From: Umbelopsis ramanniana AG
Taxonomy: Eukaryota; Mucoromycota; Umbelopsidomycetes; Umbelopsidales; Umbelopsidaceae
Assembly (NCBI RefSeq): GCF_025399195.1
Contig: NW_026252173.1
Span: forward strand, 1 to 63,647
DNA: 63,647 nucleotides
Direction of reading: 5' to 3'
Shown here: positions 43,298 through 55,403 of the stretch, in pieces
How the letters are laid out: every line of letters begins with the position of its first letter
Numbering within the stretch: position 1 is the first letter of the stretch
Position numbers and translations under genes: made by a program
Notes under the pieces: generated by a model
Told to the model about the DNA's origin: nothing
What the model saw: the letters and a program-made list of their open reading frames with translations, nothing else
The model's database searches: none

Positions 43298-44674
43298 ATG
43301 GTTGCTCATTGGGATCAGAAAGGCGTTATTCAGAAAGTGAAGGAGGATTATCAACCCAAAGAGGATGTTCTCCAAGCTTCATACGATCGTCTTTTGACCG
43401 TTATTAAGGAGAAGATTGCTGAAATCCAGCGTCAAGGACCCAAGGTATGTTTTAATGTCATGAAGTGAGATAAGCGTTTGTCAGGTACGGGTCCATTAAT
43501 CCGATCTACAGTTTATCCCTGAATGTGACTTCACCGATGTTGAGGCAAACAATGGACAAGTGCCAGAGGAGGTCCTCCAGAGAGTCAAAGATACTGGATG
43601 CTTGATTATTCACAACGTCATTCCTGATGAAGAGGTCTTGCAGAGGAAGAAAGAAATTGAAGACTACTGGTACGGTAACCAAGAACGACTAGGTGTTAAG
43701 GCCCGCGGAGTGATGAACGCCCTGGGATTGTTTAAGCTCAGAGAGCACCCCAACTTGGTCAAGTGTATTGTTGCCGCCAACTCGTTGTGGCATGACCCTA
43801 GTGGAGACGTAGAATGGTGTCCCACCAAGCCCATGGTCTACCTTGATGGCTGCCGTATCCGAAATCCCGGCGAAGAAGGTGGCATGCTTGCCCATGTCGA
43901 CAGTGGCGGCATTGAGCGATGGTGGCATGACGAGTACAAGCAGTGCTATAAGGCTGTGTGGGAAGGAAAGTGGGAGGAACTCGACTCATATGATGTTAGT
44001 TACCGCACCACTTCCCCTCTTCCTACCAACAAATTCTTCCGCGCCTTCCAGGTAAGAAAAAATTCTCGAAAGGTCGAGGTAGGAAGGACTTTTTTATTGA
44101 CTTCTATTCACAGGGCTGGATTGCCATGAGCGAGGCTGGTCAAGACAAGGGTACCATCCGATTGTGTCCTATGTTGAAGGAACAAACCGCTTACTATCTT
44201 CTCAAGCAACTCTTGGATAAGGAATTGAAGCACTGGCCCACCGTTCACAGTATGAGCTTGCGTAATGAACTGTTCCCTCTCATCAACGATGCCTTGGTCA
44301 CCATTCCTGACGTTCAACCCGGTGACTATGTGCTCTGGCATTGCGACTTGGGCCATAGCGTTGAGTATACCCACAATGGAGAAAAGGATTCTTCTGTTGC
44401 CTACATTGGCGCCTCACCCATGTGCCCAATGAACGCCGAATACCTTGTTCGTCAACACGAGACCTTCTTGAAGGGAGGAAAAGGTCCTGACTTTGTCGAC
44501 CGTGACGGTGATGGTGGCCCTGAAGCTGACTTCACTGAAAGTCGCCCTGCCATCGATGACTTGAGCGATATCGGCAAGAAGATGATGGGTTTCTTGCCAT
44601 ATGAAGTCAACGAAGACGATGACGAGAAGACTCGTGAAGTCACCTTGAAGTGTAACAAGATTCTTGGCTTCTAA
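43298..44674 (+). CDS. DUF1479 (YbiU-like) putative 2OG-Fe(II) oxygenase, copy 2
   Basis: Three exons, 43298..43444, 43512..44051 and 44114..44674, give 415 residues. It aligns along its whole length with copy 1: the same 49-codon first exon, DTGCLIIHNVIPDEEVLQ, SLWHDPSGDVEWCPTKPMVYLDGCRIR, GGMLAHVDSGGIERWW, QDKGTIRLCPMLKEQTAYYLL and PDVQPGDYVLWHCDLGHSVEYTHNGEKDSSVAYI. The H-x-D and distal His are kept, so both copies look functional. The second intron is at FRAFQ/GW here, whereas copy 1 has it at HVDSG/G and none here. Copy 2 has an extra acidic DRDGDGGPEADF insert near the C-terminus. The pair arose by tandem duplication long enough ago for introns to differ. Confidence 0.88.
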
Positions 44675-44905
44675 GTAGCAGCTTCAGATGAGAAGCAATT
44701 GTACAGATCTTTCACATAGCTATCGAAAACTCCATTTAAGAAAACAATATATTCTACCTTCATCCCATAATGCCTGCTTATCACGTTACTGTTCTGCTTC
44801 ATCTTATTTCATACATTTCACGTTTGTACACGGAATATACATGGTATGGGCCTCACACAGGTGTCACTGATTTGGGCTGTATTCTAACATTACAAGTGGG
44901 GTATT

Positions 44906-46674
44906 TTATGAGAAATGTACGTGGGTATTTTTTGGCTTTTTGGCAGGTTGTGAAGGGTTGATCGATTTTTCCGATCGCTTGGATTTCTTGTTCTCGTTGT
45001 TATTCGGTGCAACATTTAGCTTCATGGGCGTGGTTGATGTGCTGCTCGCTCCCGACGAAGCATCCTGTGTAGGCGTGTGGTCTGTTTTACGAGTTTGTCG
45101 CACCTGACTGAATCTCTCCTTCTTCTTCTCTTGGGTTTGCCAATAGATCTCTTCTTCCTTGCCAGCAAGGATGCGTACCTTTAGAGGTGATAAAGCATTG
45201 ATGGCATCTCTGGTTCCCTGCGCATCGTCAGCTTGCAATTGAGTAGTTGGATGGTCAGTAAAGTATGTCGTCATTTTTTGAGCGTCTGCAGCAGTGGACA
45301 GTCTGACGTTGCACTAAAAGAAAGGAATCACATTAGTCAAGCGGGCTATACCAACCACCAATGCGCGACTCAGTTGACTGCCACTGGACATTGTAGCATT
45401 ACTTACTGACGGTATATCTTTTTTGAAATTAACGAACGTAGTGGTAGCACCTGACTTCTCGAATAGTTTCTGCAAGAATTGCATAAATATACATACAAAA
45501 TAAAAACCTATGCATCCTATATGAAAGCTTACCTTGAGAATCGATTTGTTTGTCCTAGGTTGTATGTTATCTACATGCACAACAATACCTTGATCATAGT
45601 CAGGCTGTTGCGAATCTTGATCAGGCAGCTGCTTTTGAGATGGTGATGCTGTCTTTCTGGTTCTGGGAATGGGCGGTCGTGGTCCTCGAATATCAGCGAT
45701 GAACGCGGTATGATCGGGTCTCTGTGGGGCAATAGGTTTTCTACTGGGTGCAGGTCTGCCGTTCATTTCTTCCCAAACTGCTTTGATTTGTTGTTCAAGT
45801 GCTTGCTGTTGTGCCAGATATCGTGATTTTAACTTTTCCCAATCAATTCTATAGAGCAATAGCAGTCATTTAGAAGTAGCCCACACAGTAGCGCAATCAT
45901 AGGTTTCCTTACTTTGTCATGACGCGTAGTTCCAGTTTATCCGCTAATTCGCTAACATCTTGATCCGTAGTTCGTTCCTTTATCTTATGCTTTGTTTGAA
46001 CCGACAACTGGGGGTCGAACCGATTGAAGAGGCGAACAGCTCTGTGTACGGATTGTGGTACGTTGAATTCAACGAAACAAAACCCAAAGAACTTTTTGGT
46101 TCCATTCCAAGCCTCGGGAAGGACCACATGATGAACAGGATCAACTTTCTCAAACAGCTCTTTGATTTTGTCGACGGTGTCGTAAGGCGCTTTGAGACCT
46201 TCAACATAGATGGACCAAGGTGTAAGGGCAGTGCGTGTTTGATCAACATTGAATGGCTTTACGCGGGTTATTTTAGTTAATGATTCATCCAGCTACAGTA
46301 GAAATGGGATTGGGGTTTAGTTGTAGGCTCGGGTAGTTGAGTTGAGGATGTGATCTGTACCTTAAGGGTGATGGTGCAGTATTTTGCTACGGCTATGGCC
46401 ATTTCCTCTTCAGAGGCATCGAAGACAGCTACTGAAGGCTTTGTACGAAAAAACTCCAATGGAATGTCTATAAAGCTGAATCAGAGCTACTATATGCAAA
46501 AGGGTTCATTTCGCATTCCGGGACCTGAATTCAAAACCTACATGAATCTTCAGACATTCCAATCAAAGTTCGTAGGGTGTTGTCGTTTTCGAATGCTTCG
46601 TCAGTCATGCAGTTATTGATGCAATGTGCTAGACGGTATTCCTCGTCATCTGAAGGATTGCTCATGTTGCTCAT
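44906..46674 (-). CDS. La-related protein, LARP7/Pof8-like, with xRRM
   Basis: Six exons, complement(44906..45313, 45407..45469, 45533..45848, 45913..46292, 46361..46467, 46542..46674), give 468 residues. Residues about 10-85 (LAHCINNCMTDEAFENDNTLRTLI, IPLEFFRTKPSVAVFDASEEEMAIAVAKYCTITLKLDE, ITRVKPF) have the layout of a divergent La motif. An RRM follows (WSIYVEGLKAPYDTVDKIKELFEKVDPVHHV, KFFGFCFVEF). A Lys/Glu-rich linker leads to a C-terminal RRM (GIVVHVDNIQPRTNKSILKKLFEKSG, NVRLSTAADAQKM) that ends in VRILAGKEEEIYWQTQEKKKERF. That long charged last helix is typical of the xRRM of LARP7, Tetrahymena p65 and fission-yeast Pof8, which fold and protect telomerase or 7SK RNA. The tail is basic. 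Genuine La (Lhp1) is a less good fit because the second RRM and helix are present. Confidence 0.78.
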
Positions 46675-46876
46675 TGGAGAACAAAGAAAAATTCGTAAAG
46701 ACAAGCGCGGCAGGCACAAAATTGGAAAATTTGAGATATTTTAATTTTTACATCAAATTGGGGGACGGGGAATGAAAAGCTTTGGGAAAAATCATAGAAA
46801 GGTTTGAAGGTCATTTGACAAAAGATAAATTGTATGAAGATAGAAACAGAGAAATATGAGTATAAAAGAAAAACCT

Positions 46877-49277
46877 TTAGATTGGTTCATAACTCCAAAT
46901 TCTAGCAAGGTTATCTCCTGATCCACTAGCAAATAGTGGTCTACCCGATGGACTAGTTGTGACAGAGATGACTATGAAGTAGAATGGGTTAGCAAAGGCC
47001 GGTGATAAAACAACCTGTATAAATGCCACATACCAGAATTCTTATGACCCTGAAGCATGAACTGGACTTGACCGGTGCGGGGATCCCAGAATTGGACACG
47101 ACGGTCTTTAGACCCTGAAACAACCCAGTTGCCATCAGGAGTCGTGGCGACAGACAACACAAAGTCCTACATCAACAGTTAGTTTTGATGACATAGACCA
47201 AGTTATACAATGAATCCAGCTTACCTTGTGGCCAGTAAAGATTTGCTTGCATGGGCCCTTGCCTCTCTCATTACCGTAACCTCGGGAATCCGTGTTCAAC
47301 TGCCACAATCTCAAGGTCTTGTCCAAACTACCACTAACAACGCTCTTTCCATCCGCCATGAAAGCAACAGAGTAGACACTGTCCTTGTGGCCTTCGAAGC
47401 GTTCCAACATTTGTCCTGTTTGAGTATCCCAAACACGCACCATTTTGTCCAGACTGCCTGCAGCCACGAGACGACCATCAGGAGAGATGGCGACCGATGT
47501 AACGCCAGGGTCCTTTTGATCAATGTCATTTACGCGCAAAACATGAAGGCAGACTCCTTCAGCCATATCCCAAATTCTGGCAGTACGATCTCCAGATCCA
47601 GAAACAATGATACGACCATCACGGCTGAAATCCAATGAGTAGATATCTTGTTCGTGGCCAGTCAAACAGTGGCGGATACGTCTTTTGCTAATATCCCAAA
47701 TCTAAGTGATATGAGCGTGTCAGATGTGCTGTTGTGTGATGCATTTTGCAAAAATGACTGATAGTAGCTTACCCTAATCTGTTTGTCCTCAGCACCTGTG
47801 GCGATAAATTTACCATCCGGACTAAAGCATACCGAGCGAATATACAAATCATCGTTTTCTTTCCCAACATTATCATCCTGTAGCACACTGGAAAATGGTA
47901 AAATAATAATAAAAAGTTTAGTTTCCAAAGGGGTCCCTAATTTGTCCATTGTACAACTTGTAACTTACCAGACCCGTTGAGACGTAGCAACGTCATAGAT
48001 ATACGTTGCCCGGTTGCAACCTGCAGCAAAGTATCGGCCATCCATGCTGAATTTGACACAGCAGACAACACTAGGGTGTTCGAAATTATGAACAAGGTCA
48101 ACCTTGAGGAGTCTTTGAGCCTTGGGATTGAAACTGAAGCATGGTCCATGTTAATTGACAAAAACAACGAACTGTACACGCGTATCGAGAAACTTACAGT
48201 GCAATCCAGTCGGAGCCTTCATTCTTCAGGCTAGAAGGAACACTTTCGGGATCAACATCAACCATGGGACTAGGCCCATTGGGAGTGGCATTTCCTCCAG
48301 TTGGACCACCAGACATCTTACTGGCTCCGCTGATTGGACGACCCACTGGCATCAATGGCTGCGATCCTTATTAAAATGATTTTTTTTAGCTGAAATTCCA
48401 TGACAACGAATAGTGACAACTATATGTGCTTACCTTGTTGCTGAGGAGGGGGACCGTTTTGTGGAGATGGGCCATTGGGATAGGAAGAAGGTGGTTGAGG
48501 AGAGTTAGGATAGCCCATATGTTGCTGACCGCCTTGTTGCTGATTAGGATCCACCATTTGAGGAGGAGCGACGAGTCCTGGAGGACCTTGAGTATTGCCC
48601 TGGGAGTTCATAATGCCTACAAAATAGTGTTGCATTGTCAGTCAATGCTAAAGGAATAAATTACCATTATGGCTATTTCAAACCACATACCGCCAAATAG
48701 ATTAGAAGCGGGCCCAATGTTGGGAGGCGCGGGTTGTGAGTGCTGTTGAGAAGGATGCGACTGTTGTGCGGGAGGAACTGATCCAGATGACAAAGGAGGG
48801 TGGCCAGCTCGAGCTTGGTCCAGTTGTTGACGAAGGCGACTAATTTCTTCTTCATATCTATTTCGTGACGATTTACGTAAATGTTGGTTAAACACCCCCC
48901 TTAAAATAAATTTTTATACGGCGGCAAGGAGGGCCGACCGCGAGAGACAAAATAAAAATACACATACTGCTTCTTCACGTTCTGTTGAGTTCGCTCTAAT
49001 TCGTACAAGCTTGCTTGAAAAGCATTCATTTCTTGAATCTGGCTGTTCACTATTTAAATCAGGCGAGTCAGTATTGGGTAATGAGGTGTAATTCGCCAAA
49101 TAATGTAAATGTAGTAGTGGTGTAATGCTCACTTTTGTGTTCATATTCGTCCCTCTGCGATCGACAAGCGATTGCGTCTTGTGTCAGTTGATCAAATTCG
49201 CCTTTGATGGCATCCAACAGCTCAGCAATGCGACTCGGAGCAGGAGGAACCACAGGGCGATGGTTGTACACGGACAT
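46877..49277 (-). CDS. TUP1: general transcriptional corepressor Tup1
   Basis: Ten exons, complement(46877..46971, 47034..47166, 47225..47701, 47773..47887, 47969..48133, 48198..48366, 48434..48616, 48691..48857, 48968..49049, 49133..49277), give 576 residues. The N-terminus [52 protein letters not shown] is the Tup_N tetramerisation helix that binds Ssn6/Cyc8. A Gln/Pro/Gly-rich linker follows. Seven WD40 blades start near [31 protein letters not shown] and end [41 protein letters not shown] and the neighbouring blades match Tup1 closely. It is a nuclear corepressor for glucose, mating and stress genes. The gene is divergent from an MFS transporter, about 230 bp away. Confidence 0.96.
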
Positions 49278-49508
49278 TAGCTGCGATGGACTTTACAGAT
49301 GATGGGTAAACACTGAACCTGGAAACGTTTGCCGCTGTCGGCAACATCGGAGTTTCCCCCTCCCATGGGCTGGGTTAGGGCGGAAAATGCAGTTATGTCA
49401 ACATCCACTCTCGGTAAACCCCAATATCTCTATTCGATTGAATAAAACAGCCAATCACACCTTTTTCAATCATAAAAAATATTGATTTCTGATGAATGAA
49501 CTCACATA

Positions 49509-52218
49509 ATGTCCCTAAATTACATCGATGCCTTCAAACCCTGGTAATGCTATAGATCCATATCACGTGCATATTCGTCGGAGTTCAAACATCTTTCTAG
49601 ACAATTTTTTTCTTGAACCTTGTCTGGAGCTGCTGCCTGATTTGGCCATCTCTTGTTATAGCTCTCACCTTGCTCGCTCACCCATGCAACACGGTACCAT
49701 TCGCTCCATTAGAAGGGATCACCAGCGTCATAGCCGTCAATCTTCTAGTGTTGCAGGATTTCTTTCTCACCATGCTAGTAGAACGAATTCCGTTATGACG
49801 GAAGTGACTCCTCTGCTTGACGCTGCAGGTGAGAAGTATATCACACCGCTCCCAAGGCTGCCCATGGCCATTCTGGCATTAGCAATCTTTAGCGAGCCCG
49901 TTTCTTCCACCATTTTGTTGCCCTTTATATATTTCATGGTAAGCTCTATTTTCACTACAACCCTCGCATGTTATATTTCTTTGATCTGATTTAACGTGTT
50001 TTTATTAGGTGAGAGACTTTCATGTCACTGAGGATGAGAAGTCTATTGGATTTTATGCAGGCAAGAACGTTAACGCCACTTGTGTTGGAATGGATAAATG
50101 TAAAACCTTTTTTTTTCTAACCAACGGAAATAGGAACCATTGCATCTGCGTACTTCCTTGCTCAGTTCCTTACTTCAATTCCATGGGGTTCATTGTCTGA
50201 TCGCTATGGGCGACGCCCAGTTTTGTTGATTGGACTTATCGGAAATACAATCACTATGATCATGTTTGGCCTATCACCAAATCTGGCCATGGCCGTCCTT
50301 TCTCGTTGCTTATGCGGAGCTTTGAATGGCAACGTTGGTGTCTCCAAAAGTGTTCTTGGAGAAATCACGGATTCAACAAACCAACCCATGGCTTTTGCTA
50401 TGTTTGGCTTCTGCTGGGGTGTTGGTGGTATAGGTAATGTGATGTGTCTTATTGATATATGTGATTCAGCACTCCTACAGCAACCCCTAATATTTTGCAT
50501 CATTATTACTCCCCGACAGCCGGGCCTGTCCTAGGTGGATTGCTCGCTAACCCAGCAACTCAATTCCCTGACATCTTTGGCGGTATTCCTCTGCTCGTCA
50601 AATTCCCATATTTCTTGCCATGTTTCATTTCAGCCGTTATCTCGGTCGTTGGCTTGTTCATGACGTTTTTCTACTTTGAAGAGACCAATCCTAACCTTCG
50701 AGATGACTATTCTCGACCTCCTTCCATTACTGAGTCCTTGCTGTCTATCGTGGACCCTAAGCTTACACAAACTTTGTCTAACATGTTTGGAAGCTACGAC
50801 GCTTTTCCTCGCCGCTTTTCCATCGCTGGAAACGACCAGATTGCCGGTGTGGAGATTCAGCCTCAAGAATCGTTTTACAAACAAATCATGGAGGAGTATG
50901 GTAACAATGTAGCAACCAATTCTAACTCTATGGCCGAACTTGTTTCTGGCTACGGAATGGTACAACCTGTCATGGATCTACCCGAAATGGTGCGAACAGT
51001 CACGCAGTCGACTATGGCAGGAAGCAACTACCCACAAGAAGTCGAGTATCATGCAAATTATGGCGAGATTAATCCCAACAACATGGATGATGCCATGCGT
51101 TATTGTGTCATGACTGAAACGGAACAAGAAACGATTTTCAGCAAGGCAGTTCCTGAAAGCGAAGTGGCAGGTCTTGTAGAAGGGCAGCAGTCGTTGGTGA
51201 ATGAATGGAGAGATGATGCCGAAGGCGGTACGAACGATGAAGTTCGAACCGTGGTATTGATGTTTCCCGAGGCTATGGGGGCTCCTGAAGAAGGAAAGAA
51301 AGGATGGGGTCTGGGCCTAGGCGTTAGCAAGCTGTCCGTAGATGTAATCATATCCTACACGTAAGTTGGTACTATGCGATGTATCTGCAGGTCTTATGGT
51401 CAATAATTGAAACCCCTGCATGCATGCCAGTTTGCTAGCTTTCCATGCCATGATATTTGATGAACTGTTCAGGTAGGCCTCGTTCGACTTGTAGTGATCC
51501 ATGCATGCATGCATGCACTGATTTTCTGACATACTAATTTCCCTTCGCTAGTCTTTTCGCTGTCGCTTTACCTGCCATTGGCGGCTTGGGCTGGACATCG
51601 CCCGACCTGGCTATCTCCTTGGCTATTATGGGTGTCGTCCAACTATTTGCTCAATTCGTCCTATACCCCATGGTTAATGCCCGCATATCCACAATGGCTT
51701 TGTATCGTATGAGTCTGGTCTTGTACATTCCCTTGTATATGTCTTGTCCAGTCATCAGTCATTATGGCGACGTATGGGGCGAGGAGGGAGCCAGACTTGT
51801 GTGGTACTTGATGCTTCTCAATTTGACCGTTCGATTTACGCTTTCGACCTTCAGCTACACTGCCGTCATGCTTATGGTAAAGTCGAATCTGAATTTTTGA
51901 GAACACCCTCGCACACATAGAAAGCTGATCACTTTATTACTCACTCCTCAGGTCAATAATTCGGCTCCGGTAGATCAATTGGGAACCGTCAATGGTGTCG
52001 GCCAGACAAGTGTCAGCTTTGTTCGAGCCATTGGCCCTGCATTGGGCGGATCGTTGTGGAGTTTCTCACTTACCAGTGGCTTTGGCTTCCCGTTCAACTA
52101 CTATTTTGTTTTTATTTTCATGAGCTTCCTCAGCTTGCTCAACTATTTGTCAACTCTAGTTCTTCCTACCTGGGTCGGAGAAGCACGCGAAGGCGCCGCT
52201 GTCATGCATATGGGCTAA
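49509..52218 (+). CDS. MFS transporter (ZIFL1/multidrug-resistance-like) with long acidic loop
   Basis: Preferred model of seven exons, 49509..49543, 49662..49938, 50009..50060, 50134..50433, 50520..51360, 51552..51876 and 51952..52218, gives 698 residues. The first exon is chosen because ATG 49509 has A at -3 and a GTAATG donor joins in frame. Unspliced starts at 49528 or 49684 are alternatives. FYAGTIASAYFLAQFLTSIPWGSLSDRYGRRPVLLIGLIGN is the MFS motif A between helices 2 and 3, and GALNGNVGVSKSVLGEITD is in the helix-4/5 region of zinc-induced-facilitator-like transporters. A loop of about 190 residues rich in Glu, Met and Asn separates the two six-helix halves. Intron 3 has a GC donor. 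Helices 7-12 follow LFAVALPAIGGLGW. The substrate is unknown. Confidence 0.82.
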
Positions 52219-52560
52219 AAACAGTCAGCTCAAACATGCGCCTTGTATATAATGTATACTTGGGATGACTATTTTGCAGTCATCCTGGTTGCCTTGTTTT
52301 TTATCATAAAAGAAATCATTTTGCATATACTCACGAGTATTTATAAATTATATATCATTTTCCGTCTTTATTTTTACATAATAACAAAACAGGAGTTGTC
52401 AAGGGTATCGATAGTGCATTTTCAATGTGGAACAATTTTGCCAAGGCAAACAAAGTTCTTTGCTCGATGGACTGAGGGGAATACTGAGCGAATTTTTTGA
52501 GTGGATGGGGTGGGGTATGGAGGAGCTTCATAAATATAAAAAGATTCAGCTTTCTGGTTT
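52219..52560. other. 3'-3' spacer between convergent genes
   Basis: 342 bp between the transporter and INCENP stops. AT-rich, with poly(A)-signal-like motifs for both genes; nothing else seen. Confidence 0.55.
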
Positions 52561-54464
52561 CTAACAAACAGCATATCCCATTGCGACGCGATATGCTGCT
52601 TCTTCTTGATGCGTGACTCGAGTCATGCAAGAGTTGACTCGAATCCTGAAGGGACGAGAAGGACTGGGTAACTTCGATGGTTTGGAGCGAAAAACATCAT
52701 CCAAGTCAATTGTGGTGAATTTTCCAAATATCTCATCTGGGTCTACTTTGCTCTGTTCTTCTAAGGCTGTTTCCAAATTGGACGAGCGAGCCCATTCGGG
52801 TTCGTTGGAAGATGCGGCTTCTTGTGTGACAGAACCGGAATCAGCCGAACTTCTAATAAACGAAATGGTTAATAACTGTAGGACAAGATGAAACTATGTT
52901 TCGTTACACTTGTGCTTTTTATGCAATCTTTACCTTGTTGTTTTACGGTGAACTACCGGGGCACTATTGAGAGCGATGGCCGCAGCGGTCAGAGACATTG
53001 GCTGAGAGCGTTTCTGCCGAATCTGACTAACTCCCAAATGTTTGGCGCCTTGGCTCTTCTGAGAAGCCGTTGTTTTGGTAGACGTTCTCAATGCTGTTCT
53101 GCTGCTTGAGTTGACAGACTAAAAAAGAAATAAGAGACAGGTATTGGTCACTTTGATTTTTGATTTAGTGTTCATCCATCGTGATGTCAAACTTACCTTT
53201 GAACCATCGGCAGGTTTATCAAATGTCCGTTTAGGTTGGGCTAATCGATTAATGCGCTCCATAGACAAGGCTTGGGAGGTGCGTTTCTCCGATGGAGGTA
53301 ACCCTTTGGAGAGGGATGGCTTTCCTTGCTTGGCATCCGCTTTCTCTGCCATCTGGAGAAATCGGCTCTTAAGGGGTACAGCCGAAACATCGATTTCATA
53401 TTTTGCCAGGGTGGTCAAACGGGCATGTGGAAGAGACGATTTCATCGATTCGTGCACATGATCCACTGTGTGTTTCTTTGGCAATTTGGACCCATCTATC
53501 TTCTTGGACTACAATGATTAGAGATCCATCAAGTAAAGCCAGATACATGTTTGTTATACACTTACTTGGGAAGTTTTGGAGACTTGTTTCATGTCTGAGC
53601 TGTTGGTGAAAAGCGTGATTTTTTTGGCTTCGACGTTTTCAACATCGGCTTGCTGCAATAATTTGTGCTTTGCGGGGAGAGCTTTGCTATAAGTTGGTGG
53701 TGGTGGCCGTGCACCTTTAGCAACAGACCAGTTGGATGCTGACAGCTTTTCTTCAAAATATTCTCGGAAAGGATCGTCGCTAGGTTGAAGATTTTGAGTA
53801 TGTTTTGTGTCGCACGGGCTTTCTTCTGTAGGAGTGATCGACCCAGTAGCCGGTGGAATAGGCGATGGTGGTTTACTTAAAGGCGGTGACGGTAAGCCTG
53901 TATCATTTTGTTGCGATTTCATCGGTGAGCTCATGATATCCTCAAGTTGATAGTCAGGAAAGAAATCTTTGATGAAGTCAGCCAGCCGGCTAGGGTCTTC
54001 GATAATGTCGCCACTAGATAAGGCTTTGGCACTTGTAGTCTTTGACGTTTCTTTACAGGAGACTTGAATGTTCTCCATAATCGTAGCATCCTGCTCGTTG
54101 TTTGTTTGGTCTTCTTCAAGGCTAGAATGGGGGACTTTTTGGTCCCAACTGGCTGTAGTGGCCATTTTCAGGAACAGCTGGTCTTCAAACATGCTAGCGG
54201 GAGTTGCGGATGCTGTAGTGTTGCTAGTGGTGTATATACTATGTCTGTTGCAGCGTACGGATTGTTGGAGAGTATCAATAAAAGTTTAAAAAGCGAAGCA
54301 ACATCACCAAAAGAAAAAAAATAACAAACGTACCGATGTTCCAAATTTTCCAAGTCGGACAACCAGTCCAGATGTGAAGAAAAGTTATCTTCAACAGCAT
54401 CCAGCTCACATTTTGCATGAGCTGTAGCAGTTGAATGAACAAACGTTACCCAGAATTTCGACAT
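52561..54464 (-). CDS. SLI15: inner centromere protein INCENP/Sli15 homologue
   Basis: Five exons, complement(52561..52852, 52934..53118, 53197..53508, 53566..54223, 54334..54464), give 525 residues. The key evidence is the C-terminal IN-box (about residues 449-490): EWARSSNLETALEEQSKVDPDEIFGKFTTIDLDDVFRSK. It has the invariant Trp, the IFG motif and the (I/L)DL(E/D)(D/E)(I/V)F end that wrap and activate Aurora kinase. The segment after it, CMTRVTH, lacks the exact TSS of animals. The N-terminus (CELDAVEDNFSSHLDWLSDLENLEH) fits the helix that joins Survivin/Bir1 and Borealin. The middle is basic and Ser/Pro-rich with AEKADAKQGK, as in other INCENPs that bind microtubules. The chromosomal passenger complex would be its site of action. 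The symbol is by homology. Confidence 0.82.
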
Positions 54465-55403
54465 CAAAAAAAAAGGAAAAAAGAGTTGAAGAAAGGGAAA
54501 AGAGGTAAAGGAAGTTTGGTCACAGTCCGGTAAGCGCTTCACTGTCTCCAGTTTCACCCACCACACTCCGAAAAGGCAAGGGCATGCCCGAAATAGGTAG
54601 TGCCTTGGCTGTTCAAAACATCGGACCACTTGACTACGAGTAACGAATAGGCATGCTAACACTTAGATCCTAGTTTGAGAACATAACAGCCAATCATGGC
54701 AATCCAGTATATCGATCTAGTCAACATAATAAACAGAAAATCCATTGCATTATCCTGCCGGAAGCGATTTGTGAATCTACATATTTATCATATTCTAACC
54801 TGTAGACATGAGTTCGCCGTCCGGCTCCCGAAAAATGTTGCTACGAAAATGGTGAGAGGTTATGATTATGAAGCTTTCAAGGCATTTTGAGGCATTGACT
54901 TTTCACATGCAACACCACAACAACACAGAAAGCTGGCAAATTGCGATGGGGTTTTGAAACAACACATGTAAACTTTGAGTAACTATTGCAAGTGATGAAG
55001 TAGCCCTTTAAAATATTCCACAAATTGTATATCGTAATGTGGTGTTGCTGAAGTATGACTAATAAACCAGTACCTCATCTCAAACTTTCTTCACGTACCT
55101 CTCACAATCGATAGCAAGGCACTTCTTGTACCGTCTGAAGCTAAAAATGGTGACCCTGGTGGTACACACACACAGCATTTCATATACTTACACTTCCATT
55201 TGATTGGTCGCTTGGTTCTATGAGAAGAAGGTGAAGTATATTTGTTCTGAGGGTAACTACGACATCGCAAAGTCACCATGTTAGGCAACACTGAACTCAG
55301 ATGGGGAGGGTTCGACTATTGGTTGCCAAGGAGACGCGAGGGTTAGGTGAAATTTGTATTTTAAATCAATTTCCCGTCCACTGCGCGACGTACTAGCAAA
55401 GTC
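54465..55403. promoter_or_regulatory. divergent 5' region, INCENP / RAD54
   Basis: 939 bp between start codons. A CCAAT box on the minus strand (ATTGGTCGC near 55204) and ATTGG near 55318 are visible. Open frames under 70 codons carry no motif. Confidence 0.4.

Noticed and set aside
49528..49683. Unspliced N-terminal extension of the MFS transporter (start at 49528)
   Set aside because: The extension has no membrane-protein or family character; an ATG at 49509 with a GT-AG intron gives a better context and frame, though this is not certain.
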